NCBI GenBank assembly: GCA_036338615.1
Contig: JAYZBT010000283.1
Location: 1 to 33,894 of the forward strand
Source: UBA1138 sp036338615
GTDB taxonomy: Bacteria > Gemmatimonadota > Gemmatimonadetes > Longimicrobiales > Gaopeijiaceae
Direction: 5' to 3'
DNA: 33,894 nucleotides
Below, piece after piece: positions 17,701-25,250 of the stretch. A program made the position numbers and the translations under genes. Within the stretch, counting starts at the first letter, position 1. Each line of letters begins with the position of its first letter. The notes under the pieces were generated by a model. That model searched no databases. It was not told the DNA's origin and saw only the letters and a list, made by a program, of their open reading frames with translations.

Positions 17701-18422
17701 AGCCTGAAGTGCCCCCGGAACGCCTCGGCGATCCGGCGCTCCCCGTCCACTTCGACGACCAGGTCGACCGACGCCTGTTCATACGGCCGCAGCACGTCGG
17801 CGGCGCTCTCGGTCTTGTAATTCGCCACGTAGAGGTCGAGGTCACCGTCTGCGTCCACGTCTGCGAACGCAGCGCTCGTGCTGCCGAGCTCCGATGCCAA
17901 TCCGGCGGCCTCGGCAACCTCCTCGAAAGAGCCGTCTCCTCGGTTCAGGAAGAGCGCGTTCGGACCTCCGAGTGCAGTAACGAAGAGATCCAGGCGACCG
18001 TCGCCATCGACGTCCGCGAAGGTGGCACCGGTCGAATAGCGGTCCGGCGCGCCGACGCCAGCCGGTTCGGTCACTTCCTCGAAGCGCCAACCGCCCAGGT
18101 TTCGGTACAAGGCATTGGTACCCTCGAGTCGCGAAAAGTAGAGGTCTGGGCGACCGTCGCCGTCATAGTCCCCGATCGCGACACCCGACCCCACCAACAG
18201 GTGGTCGTGCTGCAACGCGGTGGCCGCCGCCAGTCGGTTCTCGAAGGCGACATCGGTCCGCCGAGCGCTCATCGCCGTGAAGCCGGGCCCTCCCCGTCGG
18301 GGCACCGTGAGCTCCCTCCAGCGATAGCCGTCCGCCTCGGTCCAATCCGGAAGGACCTCGGGCGCGCACCCTCCGAGAACGAGGAGGAGTAGCAAGGTCG
18401 CGGGCGGCGACCGCAACGTCAT
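14721..18422 (-). CDS. Double seven-bladed VCBS/FG-GAP propeller lipoprotein with two ASPIC/UnbV domains (operon leader)
   Basis: This is the first gene of the operon, 1233 residues. The ATG at 18422 is preceded by GAGGATGAC, a usable ribosome site, and opens a short lipoprotein signal (LLLLLVLGGC, Cys19); the upstream in-frame extension is non-coding. The architecture is seven calcium-loop motifs (DYDGDGRPD to DLDGDGDLD), an UnbV domain ending TWPSGGVTRL, seven more motifs (DLDLDGDPD to DFDMDGRID, including the degenerate DVDQNGTWE), then a second UnbV domain ending RWPDSSVAQQP. The layout and many local motifs (LVSGA.F.DID, TQNFFP, YGDQRGAA or SGDQRGAA, GSGYWS.DD) match the plus-strand protein at 586-4302, so the pair arose by duplication. 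The stop overlaps the next start by ATGA. It is divergent from the TonB-dependent receptor gene, separated by 114 bp. Confidence 0.9.
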   Translation of the reverse strand: MTLRSPPATLLLLLVLGGCAPEVLPDWTEADGYRWRELTVPRRGGPGFTAMSARRTDVAFENRLAAATALQHDHLLVGSGVAIGDYDGDGRPDLYFSRLEGTNALYRNLGGWRFEEVTEPAGVGAPDRYSTGATFADVDGDGRLDLFVTALGGPNALFLNRGDGSFEEVAEAAGLASELGSTSAAFADVDADGDLDLYVANYKTESAADVLRPYEQASVDLVVEVDGERRIAEAFRGHFRLETRDGVEVAVEQADPDRLYLNDGALHFEQVSWTGGRFLDAEGVPLTRDVDDFGLAARFYDVDHDGDPDLYVCNDFDDPDYLWLNDGSGTFTLVDAYALRTQSHASMAVDFSDVNRDGVVDFFVADMLSSDPGRRLAQVPLHASLQKPPGRIADRPQAGRNTLFLGRGDGTWAQIAEMAGVDGSEWTWGSLFLDVDLDGFEDLLVANGHGRDMRDGDALQRVTDLRGSVTWDQAKSLYPDLPTRNRAFRNRGDLTFEEVGDEWGFSQGPDVSHGIATGDLDGDGDLDVVINRLNQSPLLLRNDASGARVAVRLLADGANTGAVGARVRLLGAGGAPSGTTAPVLFQDKEITAGGLYLSGSETVVTFAAGRGGAVPGEALTLEITWPSGGVTRLSASANRMYEVREASAEPAPAVASAPEGRIFEDVSNALASEHLEGPFADFERQPLLPYQLSRLGPGVTWADLDLDGDPDLVVAAGQGSRATVMRNDGGGFTAIPGAATAHDQTTVLPSWGDGTVSLIVGQTSFDAGSPEEARSLDGVVRIAWNGGTGSASLAGPHLSSVGPLAQADVDGDGDLDLFVGGRTVPAFYPLPATSRLLIKEGGVYRVAEQAAFRDLALVSGAVFTDIDDDGDPDLALAPEWGSVRLFLNEAGTFVDATARWGLSELTGLWRGISAGDLDGDGRMDLVASNEGLNSRLVTTPDRPLTVVHGDVDQNGTWEVLLARARDGGGALYPLARYEQTRVALPSLRSRVGSFDSYSRSTLADVMGADPRGFFFLRAATLEHTVLLNRGGRFETEALPTEAQLAPAHHVGVADVDGDGNEDVVLTQNFFPTDGFTPRYDAGRALLMLGDGTGSLRPVSADRSGLIVYGDQRGAAFADFDMDGRIDLAVAQNGTETKLFHNVGARPGLRVVLEGPPENPTGIGARLRLVYDGSLGPAREVRSGSGYWSSDDAVQVLGFSGTPTAVQIRWPDSSVAQQPIAVGATEVLLRWASS

Positions 18423-18536
18423 GTCATCCTCGATTGTCTTTCGGCGTAAAGGACCCTGAGAGTATTCTCGCGCGACGGGTCGTCGAGCGCGTGCCCGTGG
18501 CGTCCTAATCCACCCGCCCAACACCAAAGCGTTCCC
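18423..18536. promoter_or_regulatory. Divergent promoter region between propeller operon and TonB-dependent receptor
   Basis: This 114-bp gap separates two start codons facing away from each other, so promoters for both units should lie here. A nearly perfect palindrome GAGAGTATTCTC sits at 18458-18469. On the minus strand it contains AATACT, a fair -10 match about 40 bp upstream of the operon start codon, so it could be an operator overlapping that promoter. I see no convincing -35 element for either strand, and no strong ribosome site before the receptor ATG. The assignment rests mainly on the gene arrangement. Confidence 0.45.
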
Positions 18537-21500
18537 ATGAAACGGGTTTTCGACTCCATCGCCGCCCTTCGCGCCGGCGTCTCCGCAAGCATTGTCGCTA
18601 GACGTAGCAGGCGGCTCCTCACCGGGTTGCTGGCGTGTCTACTCGTAGCATCGATTCCCTCCGGCGAACTCGCCGCCCAATCGCAGACTACTTCGGCCAT
18701 TCGCGGCCTCGTCCTACGAGTGGACGACACACCGCTGACCGAAGCGACCGTTACCGTCCGGCACACGCAGACCGGCGTCGAGAAGTCTGTCATCACCAAT
18801 CTCGCCGGTCGCTTCCTGCTGCTTCTCCTCCAGCCCGGCGGACCCTACGAGATCTCCGCCTCTCACCTGGGGTACTCCGACCTCACGGTCGAGGGCATCC
18901 AACTCCAGGTCGGCGAGACCCAAACGCTGGAGTTATACCTGTCCGAACAAGCCATCGAGGTCGCGGGCATCGCGGTCAATGTCGAGCGAGCAGAGATCTT
19001 CAACCCCGGTCAGGTCGGGCCGGCGACCCTTCTGAACGAGAGCCTCGTCGAGTCTGTGCCCATCCTCTCTCGCGACATCATGGAGTTGGCAATCCTGTCA
19101 CCGTTGGTGAAAACGACGGAAAACGGCGGATTCTCGGTCGCCGGCCAGAATGACAGGTACAATCAGGTACTCATCGACGGCGTGACCAACAAGGACGTAT
19201 TCGGCCTCACCGCGGGCGGCGTACCAGGAGGCCAGGCCGGCGCCAAGATGCTGCCCATCGACGCCGTGGCCCAATACCAGATCCTGGTGGCGCCCTTCGA
19301 CGTCCGCCTCTCGGGCTTCACCGGTGGCGTCATGAACGCGATTACCAAGGTGGGCACGAACGACTGGAACTTCCGTGGCTTCGCCGTGGGCCGAAACGAA
19401 GCCCTCATGGGTGACCTCAGCCTCCCGACCGGGCTGGTAAAGGCGTCGGGCGTGGACAGGTCACTCTTCGGATTCAGCGCTGGCGGGCCCATTGTGCGGG
19501 ACCGCGTCCACTTCTTCGTCGCGACCGAGTTCGAAGAACGCGGAAAACCACCCACGGGCTTCAACCTCGTGCGCGACGATCCCGCGCTCATCCAGATCTC
19601 CCCGGAATCCATGACCGCCTTCCAGGACCTCTTCGAGGGGTCTTTCGGTGTGGACACAGGAATCGGCGGCCCCTACACGCTCGGTCAGGAGTTGGCAAAC
19701 GTCTTCGCGCGCGTGGACGCGTCCCTAGGCGGCGGACACCGCTTGACCATGCGCAACGTCTTCGCGCGAGCCCAGAGCGACCAGTCTCCGAACCGAACTG
19801 CGTTCGAGCCGTACGAGCTGTCCTCGAACGGGGTTCTAAGTGAATCGTCTACGAACACGGCCTCCTTTCAACTCTTTTCCGAGATCGGCTCCGAAGGCGG
19901 AAACGAGCTCGAGATATCGGTCCAGCGTACGACGGATCACTCGACGCCGGAGAGCTCCTTCCCCCAGGTCGAGGTAGATCTCAACAGCTCCGTCGGCGAC
20001 GGCCTCGCGTTTACGCGTGCCGTGCGAGCCGGGTCCCAATTCTTCTCACAAGCCAATGATCTCGAGCAGACGAGTTTCCGCCTGACCAACACATTGACGG
20101 TACCGACCGGCGGCGGCAGCACTTATACGCTCGGCGTCACCGGCTCCTTGAACGACATTCAGCATGAGTACCTGCCGGGGGCCCTCGGCGACTACTACTT
20201 CCGGAGCATGGGCGACCTGGCGAACAACGCCCCGCAGAGGTATCAGCGGACCGTTCTGCAGCCGGGTCAGGCACCCGCGATCGACTTCTCGGTGCTCGAG
20301 CTCGGCGGCTACGTCCAAAATGAGATCGACGCCGGCAAGGGGCTGACCATGCGCTTCGGTATGCGCCTGGACGTACCGACCCTGCTCGACAAACCCGAGC
20401 ACAATGCCGAGTTCGAGGACCTGTTCGGCTTCGACACATCCGCACCTCCGTCGGGCCAGATCCTGCTCTCGCCGCGTTGGGGCGTCAACTGGCAGAGCGA
20501 GGGCAGACGCACGACTCAGGTCCGAGGCGGCGCCGGATTCTTCACCGGGCAACTGCCTTATGTGTGGCTCTCGAACGCGTTCCACAATACCGGCCTGCGC
20601 TCGATCACCGAGGTTTGTACGGGCCGTCGGACGGACGACCCCTTGACCGGAAATACCGCTCCGGGCTTCGTCGCGGGCGACACCCCGCTCGGATGCCTCA
20701 ACGGCCCGCCGATCACCGTGCGCCCTGTTACCGTCTTCGACGAGGACTTCAAGTACCCCCGCTACATCAAGTTCTCCGCGATCGTCGACCACGAGGTCAC
20801 CGATCGGCTCAGCGGATCGCTCGGGTTTCTGTTCAGCCACGCGCGCAACCAGGTCTCCATAGAGGAGAAGAACCTCGATGGAGCGAGCGGTTCTGTGGGC
20901 CCGCTCGAGGGATACGGAGGGACAGAACGCTCCCACTTCGGCGACCCCTCTGCGAACGGGTTCACCCCGAACCGTAACCACCCAGAGTACGATCAGGTGT
21001 TGCTCGTCACCAACAACGGCACCGACTGGACGTATTCGTTCACCGCGGAGGCCCGCGGCTTCATCACGCAGGACTTGGCATTCCAAGGCGGGTACTCCTA
21101 CGCGCGTTCGTTCGACAAGCAGAGCCTGACGTCGATCGACATGATCTCGAACTTCGGATTCAATGCGACGGAAGGGAATCCGAACCACCCACTCATGACG
21201 TCCTCCAACTTCGACCGGCCGCACAAGTTCGTGGCATCCATCTACGGGAAGCCTTTTCCCGCGCTGACGGACACCGAGATTTCGCTGCTCTATACGGGAC
21301 AGTCCGGTCTTCCGTTCTCGTACGTATATCGCGGAGATCTCAACGGGGACGGATATCCTGCGCTGGGCCCCGCGTTCGACCGCTTCAACGACCTGATCTA
21401 CGCGCCCAACTCCGCGTCGGAACTGCCAGCCGGGTTCGCGACGCTCGCCTTGCTCTCCACCGCCTTGGAGCGCGACCCGTGCCTGAGCGCGCACCGGGGA

Positions 21501-21875
21501 GAGATCCTCAGGAGAAACGACTGTCGGGCTCCGTGGGAGCACCGCCTCGACCTGCGCGTCACCCACTCCATACAAGCCGGTGACGCCAGGGTCCGTTTCG
21601 AAGCCGACATGATCAATCTCCTCAACTTCATCAACTCGGACTGGGGCGCCATCCAGTCCATCCGGAGCAACGTCCCGCTGCTGGAGCCGTCGGGCCGCGC
21701 AGAGAGCTTCACCGGAGTGGGTGAGCTGTTCTCACGGTGGGCGGGTGGGGCCTTGCCAGCGCGCGACGAGGACGGAAGACTAGTACCACCGGATCCGTGG
21801 TCGATACTCACTCCCGATTCGCAATGGCAGGCGCAGTTCGGCATTCGTGTGACACTCGGGAGCAACCGGCGTTAG
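18537..21875 (+). CDS. TonB-dependent outer-membrane receptor, Oar-like, with carboxypeptidase-regulatory-like domain
   Basis: This is a 1112-residue protein. A basic N-terminus and hydrophobic stretch (LLTGLLACLLVASIPS) end near ELAAQS, a signal peptidase I type signal. A carboxypeptidase-regulatory-like beta-sandwich follows (residues about 50-140: IRGLVLRVDDTPLTEATVTV, NLAGRFLLLLLQPGGPYEIS). The plug domain is next (about 160-290: NQVLIDGVTNKDVFGL, SGFTGGVMNAITKVGTN), and the rest is a large beta-barrel with typical Oar-like signatures (FGFSAGGPIVRDRVHFFVATEFEERG, GDLNGDGYPALG). Two loops carry close Cys pairs. The C-terminus (FGIRVTLGSNRR) does not end in an aromatic residue as many barrels do. 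No SusD-like partner is encoded nearby. Its role would be energised uptake or export across the outer membrane. Divergence from the propeller operon suggests the lipoproteins may present its cargo, which is inference. Confidence 0.88.
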   Translation: MKRVFDSIAALRAGVSASIVARRSRRLLTGLLACLLVASIPSGELAAQSQTTSAIRGLVLRVDDTPLTEATVTVRHTQTGVEKSVITNLAGRFLLLLLQPGGPYEISASHLGYSDLTVEGIQLQVGETQTLELYLSEQAIEVAGIAVNVERAEIFNPGQVGPATLLNESLVESVPILSRDIMELAILSPLVKTTENGGFSVAGQNDRYNQVLIDGVTNKDVFGLTAGGVPGGQAGAKMLPIDAVAQYQILVAPFDVRLSGFTGGVMNAITKVGTNDWNFRGFAVGRNEALMGDLSLPTGLVKASGVDRSLFGFSAGGPIVRDRVHFFVATEFEERGKPPTGFNLVRDDPALIQISPESMTAFQDLFEGSFGVDTGIGGPYTLGQELANVFARVDASLGGGHRLTMRNVFARAQSDQSPNRTAFEPYELSSNGVLSESSTNTASFQLFSEIGSEGGNELEISVQRTTDHSTPESSFPQVEVDLNSSVGDGLAFTRAVRAGSQFFSQANDLEQTSFRLTNTLTVPTGGGSTYTLGVTGSLNDIQHEYLPGALGDYYFRSMGDLANNAPQRYQRTVLQPGQAPAIDFSVLELGGYVQNEIDAGKGLTMRFGMRLDVPTLLDKPEHNAEFEDLFGFDTSAPPSGQILLSPRWGVNWQSEGRRTTQVRGGAGFFTGQLPYVWLSNAFHNTGLRSITEVCTGRRTDDPLTGNTAPGFVAGDTPLGCLNGPPITVRPVTVFDEDFKYPRYIKFSAIVDHEVTDRLSGSLGFLFSHARNQVSIEEKNLDGASGSVGPLEGYGGTERSHFGDPSANGFTPNRNHPEYDQVLLVTNNGTDWTYSFTAEARGFITQDLAFQGGYSYARSFDKQSLTSIDMISNFGFNATEGNPNHPLMTSSNFDRPHKFVASIYGKPFPALTDTEISLLYTGQSGLPFSYVYRGDLNGDGYPALGPAFDRFNDLIYAPNSASELPAGFATLALLSTALERDPCLSAHRGEILRRNDCRAPWEHRLDLRVTHSIQAGDARVRFEADMINLLNFINSDWGAIQSIRSNVPLLEPSGRAESFTGVGELFSRWAGGALPARDEDGRLVPPDPWSILTPDSQWQAQFGIRVTLGSNRR

Positions 21876-21925
21876 GAGTGTAGGATTCGTTGGACAGGGC
21901 CGAAGCTTCGGCCAAGGAGGATCGC

Positions 21926-22759
21926 ATGAGGATGGCGGGAAGGGCTCTAGTCACGGCGCTCATGGCGCTGCTCGCCGCCGAAGGGCTGCGGGCTGACGTG
22001 CCCACGGAGGATTGGGCCGCGAACCTGCTCGGATACGTGCGGGACATCGCGACCGGCCGGCCGGTCACCGGGGCGTCGGTCGAACTCGTGTCGATGAGCA
22101 CCGTGAGGATCACGAACGAGCTCGGTTTCTTTGCGTTCACCGACGTGCCGCTCGGTGATCAAATCCTGGTCATCGAGTCACTCGGGTATGAAGAGCGGCG
22201 CTTGCTTGTAACCCTCGACGACGACAAGAGCTTCGAGACGGAGATTCTTCTCGGTACAGTGCCGCTCGAACTCGCGGGCCTGCATGTGAACGTGATTCCG
22301 CGGCGTACCTTCAACGAACTGCGCGATCTCGACATCCGGCTGGGTCGCGGCTTCGGGAGATTCGTACTCCGGAAGGAGATGGAGGAACGAGGCGGGAACC
22401 TCATCACCCTCATTCAGAGCATGCCGGGGGTTCGTATCCAGGGTAGCGGCAGCATGATGGCGAACCGTACGGTTGTCTTGAGGCGTGCGGCTCACATCGT
22501 CTCCACGACTCCGGGCGTCATGGCGATCGCGAACTGTTACCCGGCGGTATTCGTGGACGGCCGCCGTTTCAGCCGCAGGGCGTCGCTGGGCGATCATCCC
22601 ACGGACTTGACCGAGTTCATCGCGTCGGACATGGACGTGGTCGAGGTTTACTCGGGAGCGTCAGTGCCGGCCAGTTTCGGCGGAGGAGACGCCGCGTGTG
22701 GAGCGATCCTGATTTGGACGCGGCGGGGTCCGGCATGGGCCGGGACCCGGCGGAACTGA
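21926..22759 (+). CDS. Plug-only TonB-receptor-like protein with carboxypeptidase-regulatory-like domain
   Basis: This is a 277-residue protein. The start is the ATG at 21926, five bases after a perfect AAGGAGG (21914-21920); the upstream TTG at 21890 is disfavoured. A signal peptide (RALVTALMALLAAEGLRA) is followed by a regulatory-like beta-sandwich (LLGYVRDIATGRPVTGASVEL, TNELGFFAFTDVPLGD). Then comes a complete TonB plug-like domain (LITLIQSMPGVRIQ, CYPAVFVDGRRF, MDVVEVYSGASVPASFGGG, CGAILIWTR). The beta-barrel is absent and the protein ends 12 residues after the plug, so it is either a free periplasmic plug protein or a remnant. A clean start, strong ribosome site and intact frame favour a functional gene. 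It follows the receptor on the same strand by 50 bp, likely in one transcript. Confidence 0.8.
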   Translation: MRMAGRALVTALMALLAAEGLRADVPTEDWAANLLGYVRDIATGRPVTGASVELVSMSTVRITNELGFFAFTDVPLGDQILVIESLGYEERRLLVTLDDDKSFETEILLGTVPLELAGLHVNVIPRRTFNELRDLDIRLGRGFGRFVLRKEMEERGGNLITLIQSMPGVRIQGSGSMMANRTVVLRRAAHIVSTTPGVMAIANCYPAVFVDGRRFSRRASLGDHPTDLTEFIASDMDVVEVYSGASVPASFGGGDAACGAILIWTRRGPAWAGTRRN

Positions 22760-22763
22760 GCGG

Positions 22764-23285
22764 TCAGAGACACTCTCGAATCGCCCAGCCGTCCTCGTCG
22801 CGCTCGGCCGAACACCTGTAACGGTACCAGTTCTTGTTGTTCTCCCGCAGGGTCACGACCAGGCGAGCCAGATTCGGCGTCACCCATAGCGGGTGACTGA
22901 TCCCGATCGCGATTGCACGCGCACCCGAGTCGACGAGCACTTCGGATAGATCGTCGCCCCATTGGCAGGCCGAGATCGGAAGCACCCTGGGCCGTACCTG
23001 TCGCAACTGGGACATCATGAACGCGGGAGGATCCATGTCCGCGCTTCGCGCCGCCAACGCCGTTGCGATGCGGTCTCTAGATCCCACCTCTTGGCCCACT
23101 ACCAGGCAAATCGCTTCGGGCTTGCCGAGGAACTCCGAAGGCTCGAAGTGCTCCGCCAGGTAGCGTACAGCGGTGCTCTGCACGGCCTGCGCCTCCCGAA
23201 CGGCACCGCGACCGCCGAACACCTCCGGAGTCGTCGCACAAGCACCCAAAGACACGAACAAAGAGAGCGTCATCAACCGCTTCAT
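22764..23285 (-). CDS. Small lipoprotein of unknown function
   Basis: This is a 173-residue protein. The ATG at 23285 has a strong ribosome site (AGGAGG, 23290-23295, minus strand) four bases upstream. MKRLMTLSLFVSLGAC is a textbook lipoprotein signal with Cys16 and lipobox LGAC; the next residue is Ala, compatible with outer-membrane sorting. The mature protein looks like a compact alpha/beta domain: EAICLVVGQEVGSRD, MMSQLRQVRPRVLPISACQWG, then strands LARLVVTLRENNKNWYRYRCSAERDEDGWAIREC. It has four Cys after the lipid-modified one, which could form disulfides. I do not recognise the family. It ends four bases from the convergent plug-only gene and starts 62 bp after the HEAT/cyclophilin gene on the same strand. 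Confidence 0.8.
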   Translation of the reverse strand: MKRLMTLSLFVSLGACATTPEVFGGRGAVREAQAVQSTAVRYLAEHFEPSEFLGKPEAICLVVGQEVGSRDRIATALAARSADMDPPAFMMSQLRQVRPRVLPISACQWGDDLSEVLVDSGARAIAIGISHPLWVTPNLARLVVTLRENNKNWYRYRCSAERDEDGWAIRECL

Positions 23286-23315
23286 CGATCCTCCTGGCGT
23301 AGCCGGTCACTAAAA

Positions 23316-23340
23316 GGCGTACGCCACGGGCATCTAGATG
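23316..23340. repeat. Two adjacent perfect 10-bp palindromes upstream of the small lipoprotein gene
   Basis: GGCGTACGCC (23316-23325) and CATCTAGATG (23331-23340) are each perfect palindromes separated by five bases. They lie about 30-55 bp upstream of the ATG at 23285, where a promoter or operator would be expected. The first is also part of a larger inverted repeat with TGGCGT at 23295-23300 and ACGCCA at 23321-23326. They may be regulator binding sites or chance in GC-rich DNA. Neither is followed by a T-run in the direction of transcription, so they do not look like a classic terminator of the preceding gene. Confidence 0.35.
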
Positions 23341-23347
23341 TTGCGGA

Positions 23348-25249
23348 TCATCCGGGAACGACCGTCGCCGAGAGGATCGAGTCGCCCTGTTCAATGAGCT
23401 CGAGTGCGTCGAGGCCGCGCTCTACCCAACCGAAGGCCGTGTATCCGCGATCGAGATGCAACTGTCGCGAGTGCGTGATGAAGAACTGGCTATTCTCGGA
23501 GTCGAGTCGGCCCAGGTTGGCCATTCCGATCACGCCGGCCTCGAACGGCAGTTGCGTGAGCTCGGTGCGGATGCTGAAGCCAGGCTCACCGGTCCCGTCT
23601 CGGGCGACGATGTCGCCGGTCTGCGCCATGAAGTTCGGCAGCACACGGTGGAAGGGCACACCGTCGTAGTGCCCAGCGAGCGCCAGCTTGGCGACGGTCT
23701 GCACGGTGAGCGGCGCTTCCTCCGTCAAGAGCTGGACCGAAACCGTGCCCTTACTCGTTTCCAGTACTAGGCTCGGGCCGCTACCCAGCCCCTGCAAGAA
23801 TTCCCAATCGATGCTCTGTGCGTCCTGAAGCAATGCGGCAGCACGCTGCGGTCCAGGTTGCGCCCCGGAAGCCGGGGTCGGCGCAGAGGCGAGCCCGGAC
23901 AGTTCGGCCCCACGGGCGGCGAACTCTGGTGATTCCAGCCCGGCTCTCGCCACCGCTGCGACCGACGGCCGCGGGTCCTCGAGTAGGTCTCTGAACGAGG
24001 CGAAGTAGATCTCGTGGGTCTGCGGTGTCTCTCGGTCCAGCGCCCAGCGTCGAGCCAGCGCGGAGGAGGCGTGCTGCGCGGTGCGATCCGAAGGGTCGAG
24101 CCCTGCCCTGGCGATGCGCTTCAACACCTCTTCACCCGGCATGTACGACAGCACCTCGAAAGCGATCTCCCACCGGATCTCATCACCGGCTTCGATGGCG
24201 TCCACCCACGCGAGGATCGCATCGTTACGGCCCATCTGCGCGAGCTGGATCATCAACTCCCTGATGACCGCCAGCCGGCCGGGGTTCCTCTCGATCCACA
24301 GCTCCATCGGCGGCACGAGCGCTTCATCGAGCGCCTCCCCGGTAAGCACTCTCACGGCCGCGAACGCGACGTGGGGGGAAGGGTCATCGAGCGCATCCAC
24401 GAGCACCTGCGCGCTCCTCGTGAAGGGGTCGAGTCCGGTGACCGCATTACCGCGCGTCCGCCAGTCCTCCCCCTCCGTCGCCCAGCGCCTCAGGCGTTCA
24501 CTGTCGAGAAAGTCCCGAAGCCTGCCGAGGCCCATCACCAGATGCATCGCAGCGGGTTCTGCCAGGTCATAGCCGTCGAGGGCCTGCCGGAGGTAGATCG
24601 CGTGCGTGGCCCAAAGTCGGGTACCCAACACCAGGCTGAAGAAGCTCGCCGCGGCCAACCGTACCGACGGATCCTCGTTCGTCAGATTCTCGATCAAGGA
24701 GTCGCGCAAGCCTTCATGTCGGACTCCGTACACGCCACCGAGAACAGAGAGCGCCCGCGCACGGTCCGCTTCCTCCCGGCTTTCGAGATCCGCCGCGAGT
24801 AGCAGATCCGCCGCCTGCTCGGTCGACATGTGGCCAAGCGCCTCGAGGAGCCGCGCGCGGACCACCGCGTCCGTTTCCCCCGCCAGAGCATCCGAGAGCA
24901 CCGAGGCGGTCGCAGGATCCCCGATTCGCCCGAGGGCGAACGCCGCGTCTCGTCGCACCTGTGGGTCCTCTTCCCCGAGGGCCGCCACCAGCCCGTCGAC
25001 GGACTCAGGGGCCTGCAGAGACGCCAACGCCGCGGCCGCCCGCGCGCGGACCTCTGGCCGCTCGGCCTTCATCGACTCGAGGAGGCCGTACATGTCGCGC
25101 CGAACGCCGAGCTCGACCACCGCCTGCAGCTCCGAGTCAGCCAGCAGACCGTCGGTCGACCGTGCCGAGGCCGGAAGGGAGCGTCCGGCGTCACACGCCG
25201 CGGTGCCCAGCAGCAGGCACAGCATCGCAGTGAACCGTGACCGCGCCAT
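23348..25249 (-). CDS. HEAT-repeat lipoprotein with C-terminal cyclophilin-type peptidyl-prolyl isomerase
   Basis: This is a 633-residue protein. The ATG at 25249 starts a lipoprotein signal (MLCLLLGTAAC, Cys19) followed by Asp, the E. coli inner-membrane retention residue. Residues about 40-440 are HEAT repeats (for example RAAAALASLQAPESVDGLVAAL, RRDAAFALGRIGDPATASVL). After a Pro/Ala linker, residues about 475-633 are a cyclophilin domain: VPFHRVLPNFMAQTGD holds the catalytic Arg and the conserved Phe and Gln, followed by GVIGMAN, NSQFFIT and YTAFGWVERGLD. It probably assists folding of secreted proteins, with the HEAT solenoid as a client or partner platform. It lies one base downstream of the PHP gene and so probably belongs to the ATP synthase transcript. 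The joining of a HEAT solenoid to a cyclophilin within a lipoprotein is unusual. Confidence 0.88.
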   Translation of the reverse strand: MARSRFTAMLCLLLGTAACDAGRSLPASARSTDGLLADSELQAVVELGVRRDMYGLLESMKAERPEVRARAAAALASLQAPESVDGLVAALGEEDPQVRRDAAFALGRIGDPATASVLSDALAGETDAVVRARLLEALGHMSTEQAADLLLAADLESREEADRARALSVLGGVYGVRHEGLRDSLIENLTNEDPSVRLAAASFFSLVLGTRLWATHAIYLRQALDGYDLAEPAAMHLVMGLGRLRDFLDSERLRRWATEGEDWRTRGNAVTGLDPFTRSAQVLVDALDDPSPHVAFAAVRVLTGEALDEALVPPMELWIERNPGRLAVIRELMIQLAQMGRNDAILAWVDAIEAGDEIRWEIAFEVLSYMPGEEVLKRIARAGLDPSDRTAQHASSALARRWALDRETPQTHEIYFASFRDLLEDPRPSVAAVARAGLESPEFAARGAELSGLASAPTPASGAQPGPQRAAALLQDAQSIDWEFLQGLGSGPSLVLETSKGTVSVQLLTEEAPLTVQTVAKLALAGHYDGVPFHRVLPNFMAQTGDIVARDGTGEPGFSIRTELTQLPFEAGVIGMANLGRLDSENSQFFITHSRQLHLDRGYTAFGWVERGLDALELIEQGDSILSATVVPG

Positions 25250-25250
25250 C

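Noticed and set aside
8100..18300. Recurrent GTCGAGGTC-like words that resemble a DNA repeat family
   Set aside because: They encode the DxDxDG calcium loops (reverse-strand GAC/GAT-rich codons) at irregular nucleotide spacing and are not a CRISPR array or mobile repeat.
20046..21575. Minus-strand open frame (509 codons) inside the TonB-dependent receptor gene
   Set aside because: The plus strand has clear receptor barrel signatures here; the reverse frame is Arg/Val/Glu-rich without motifs.
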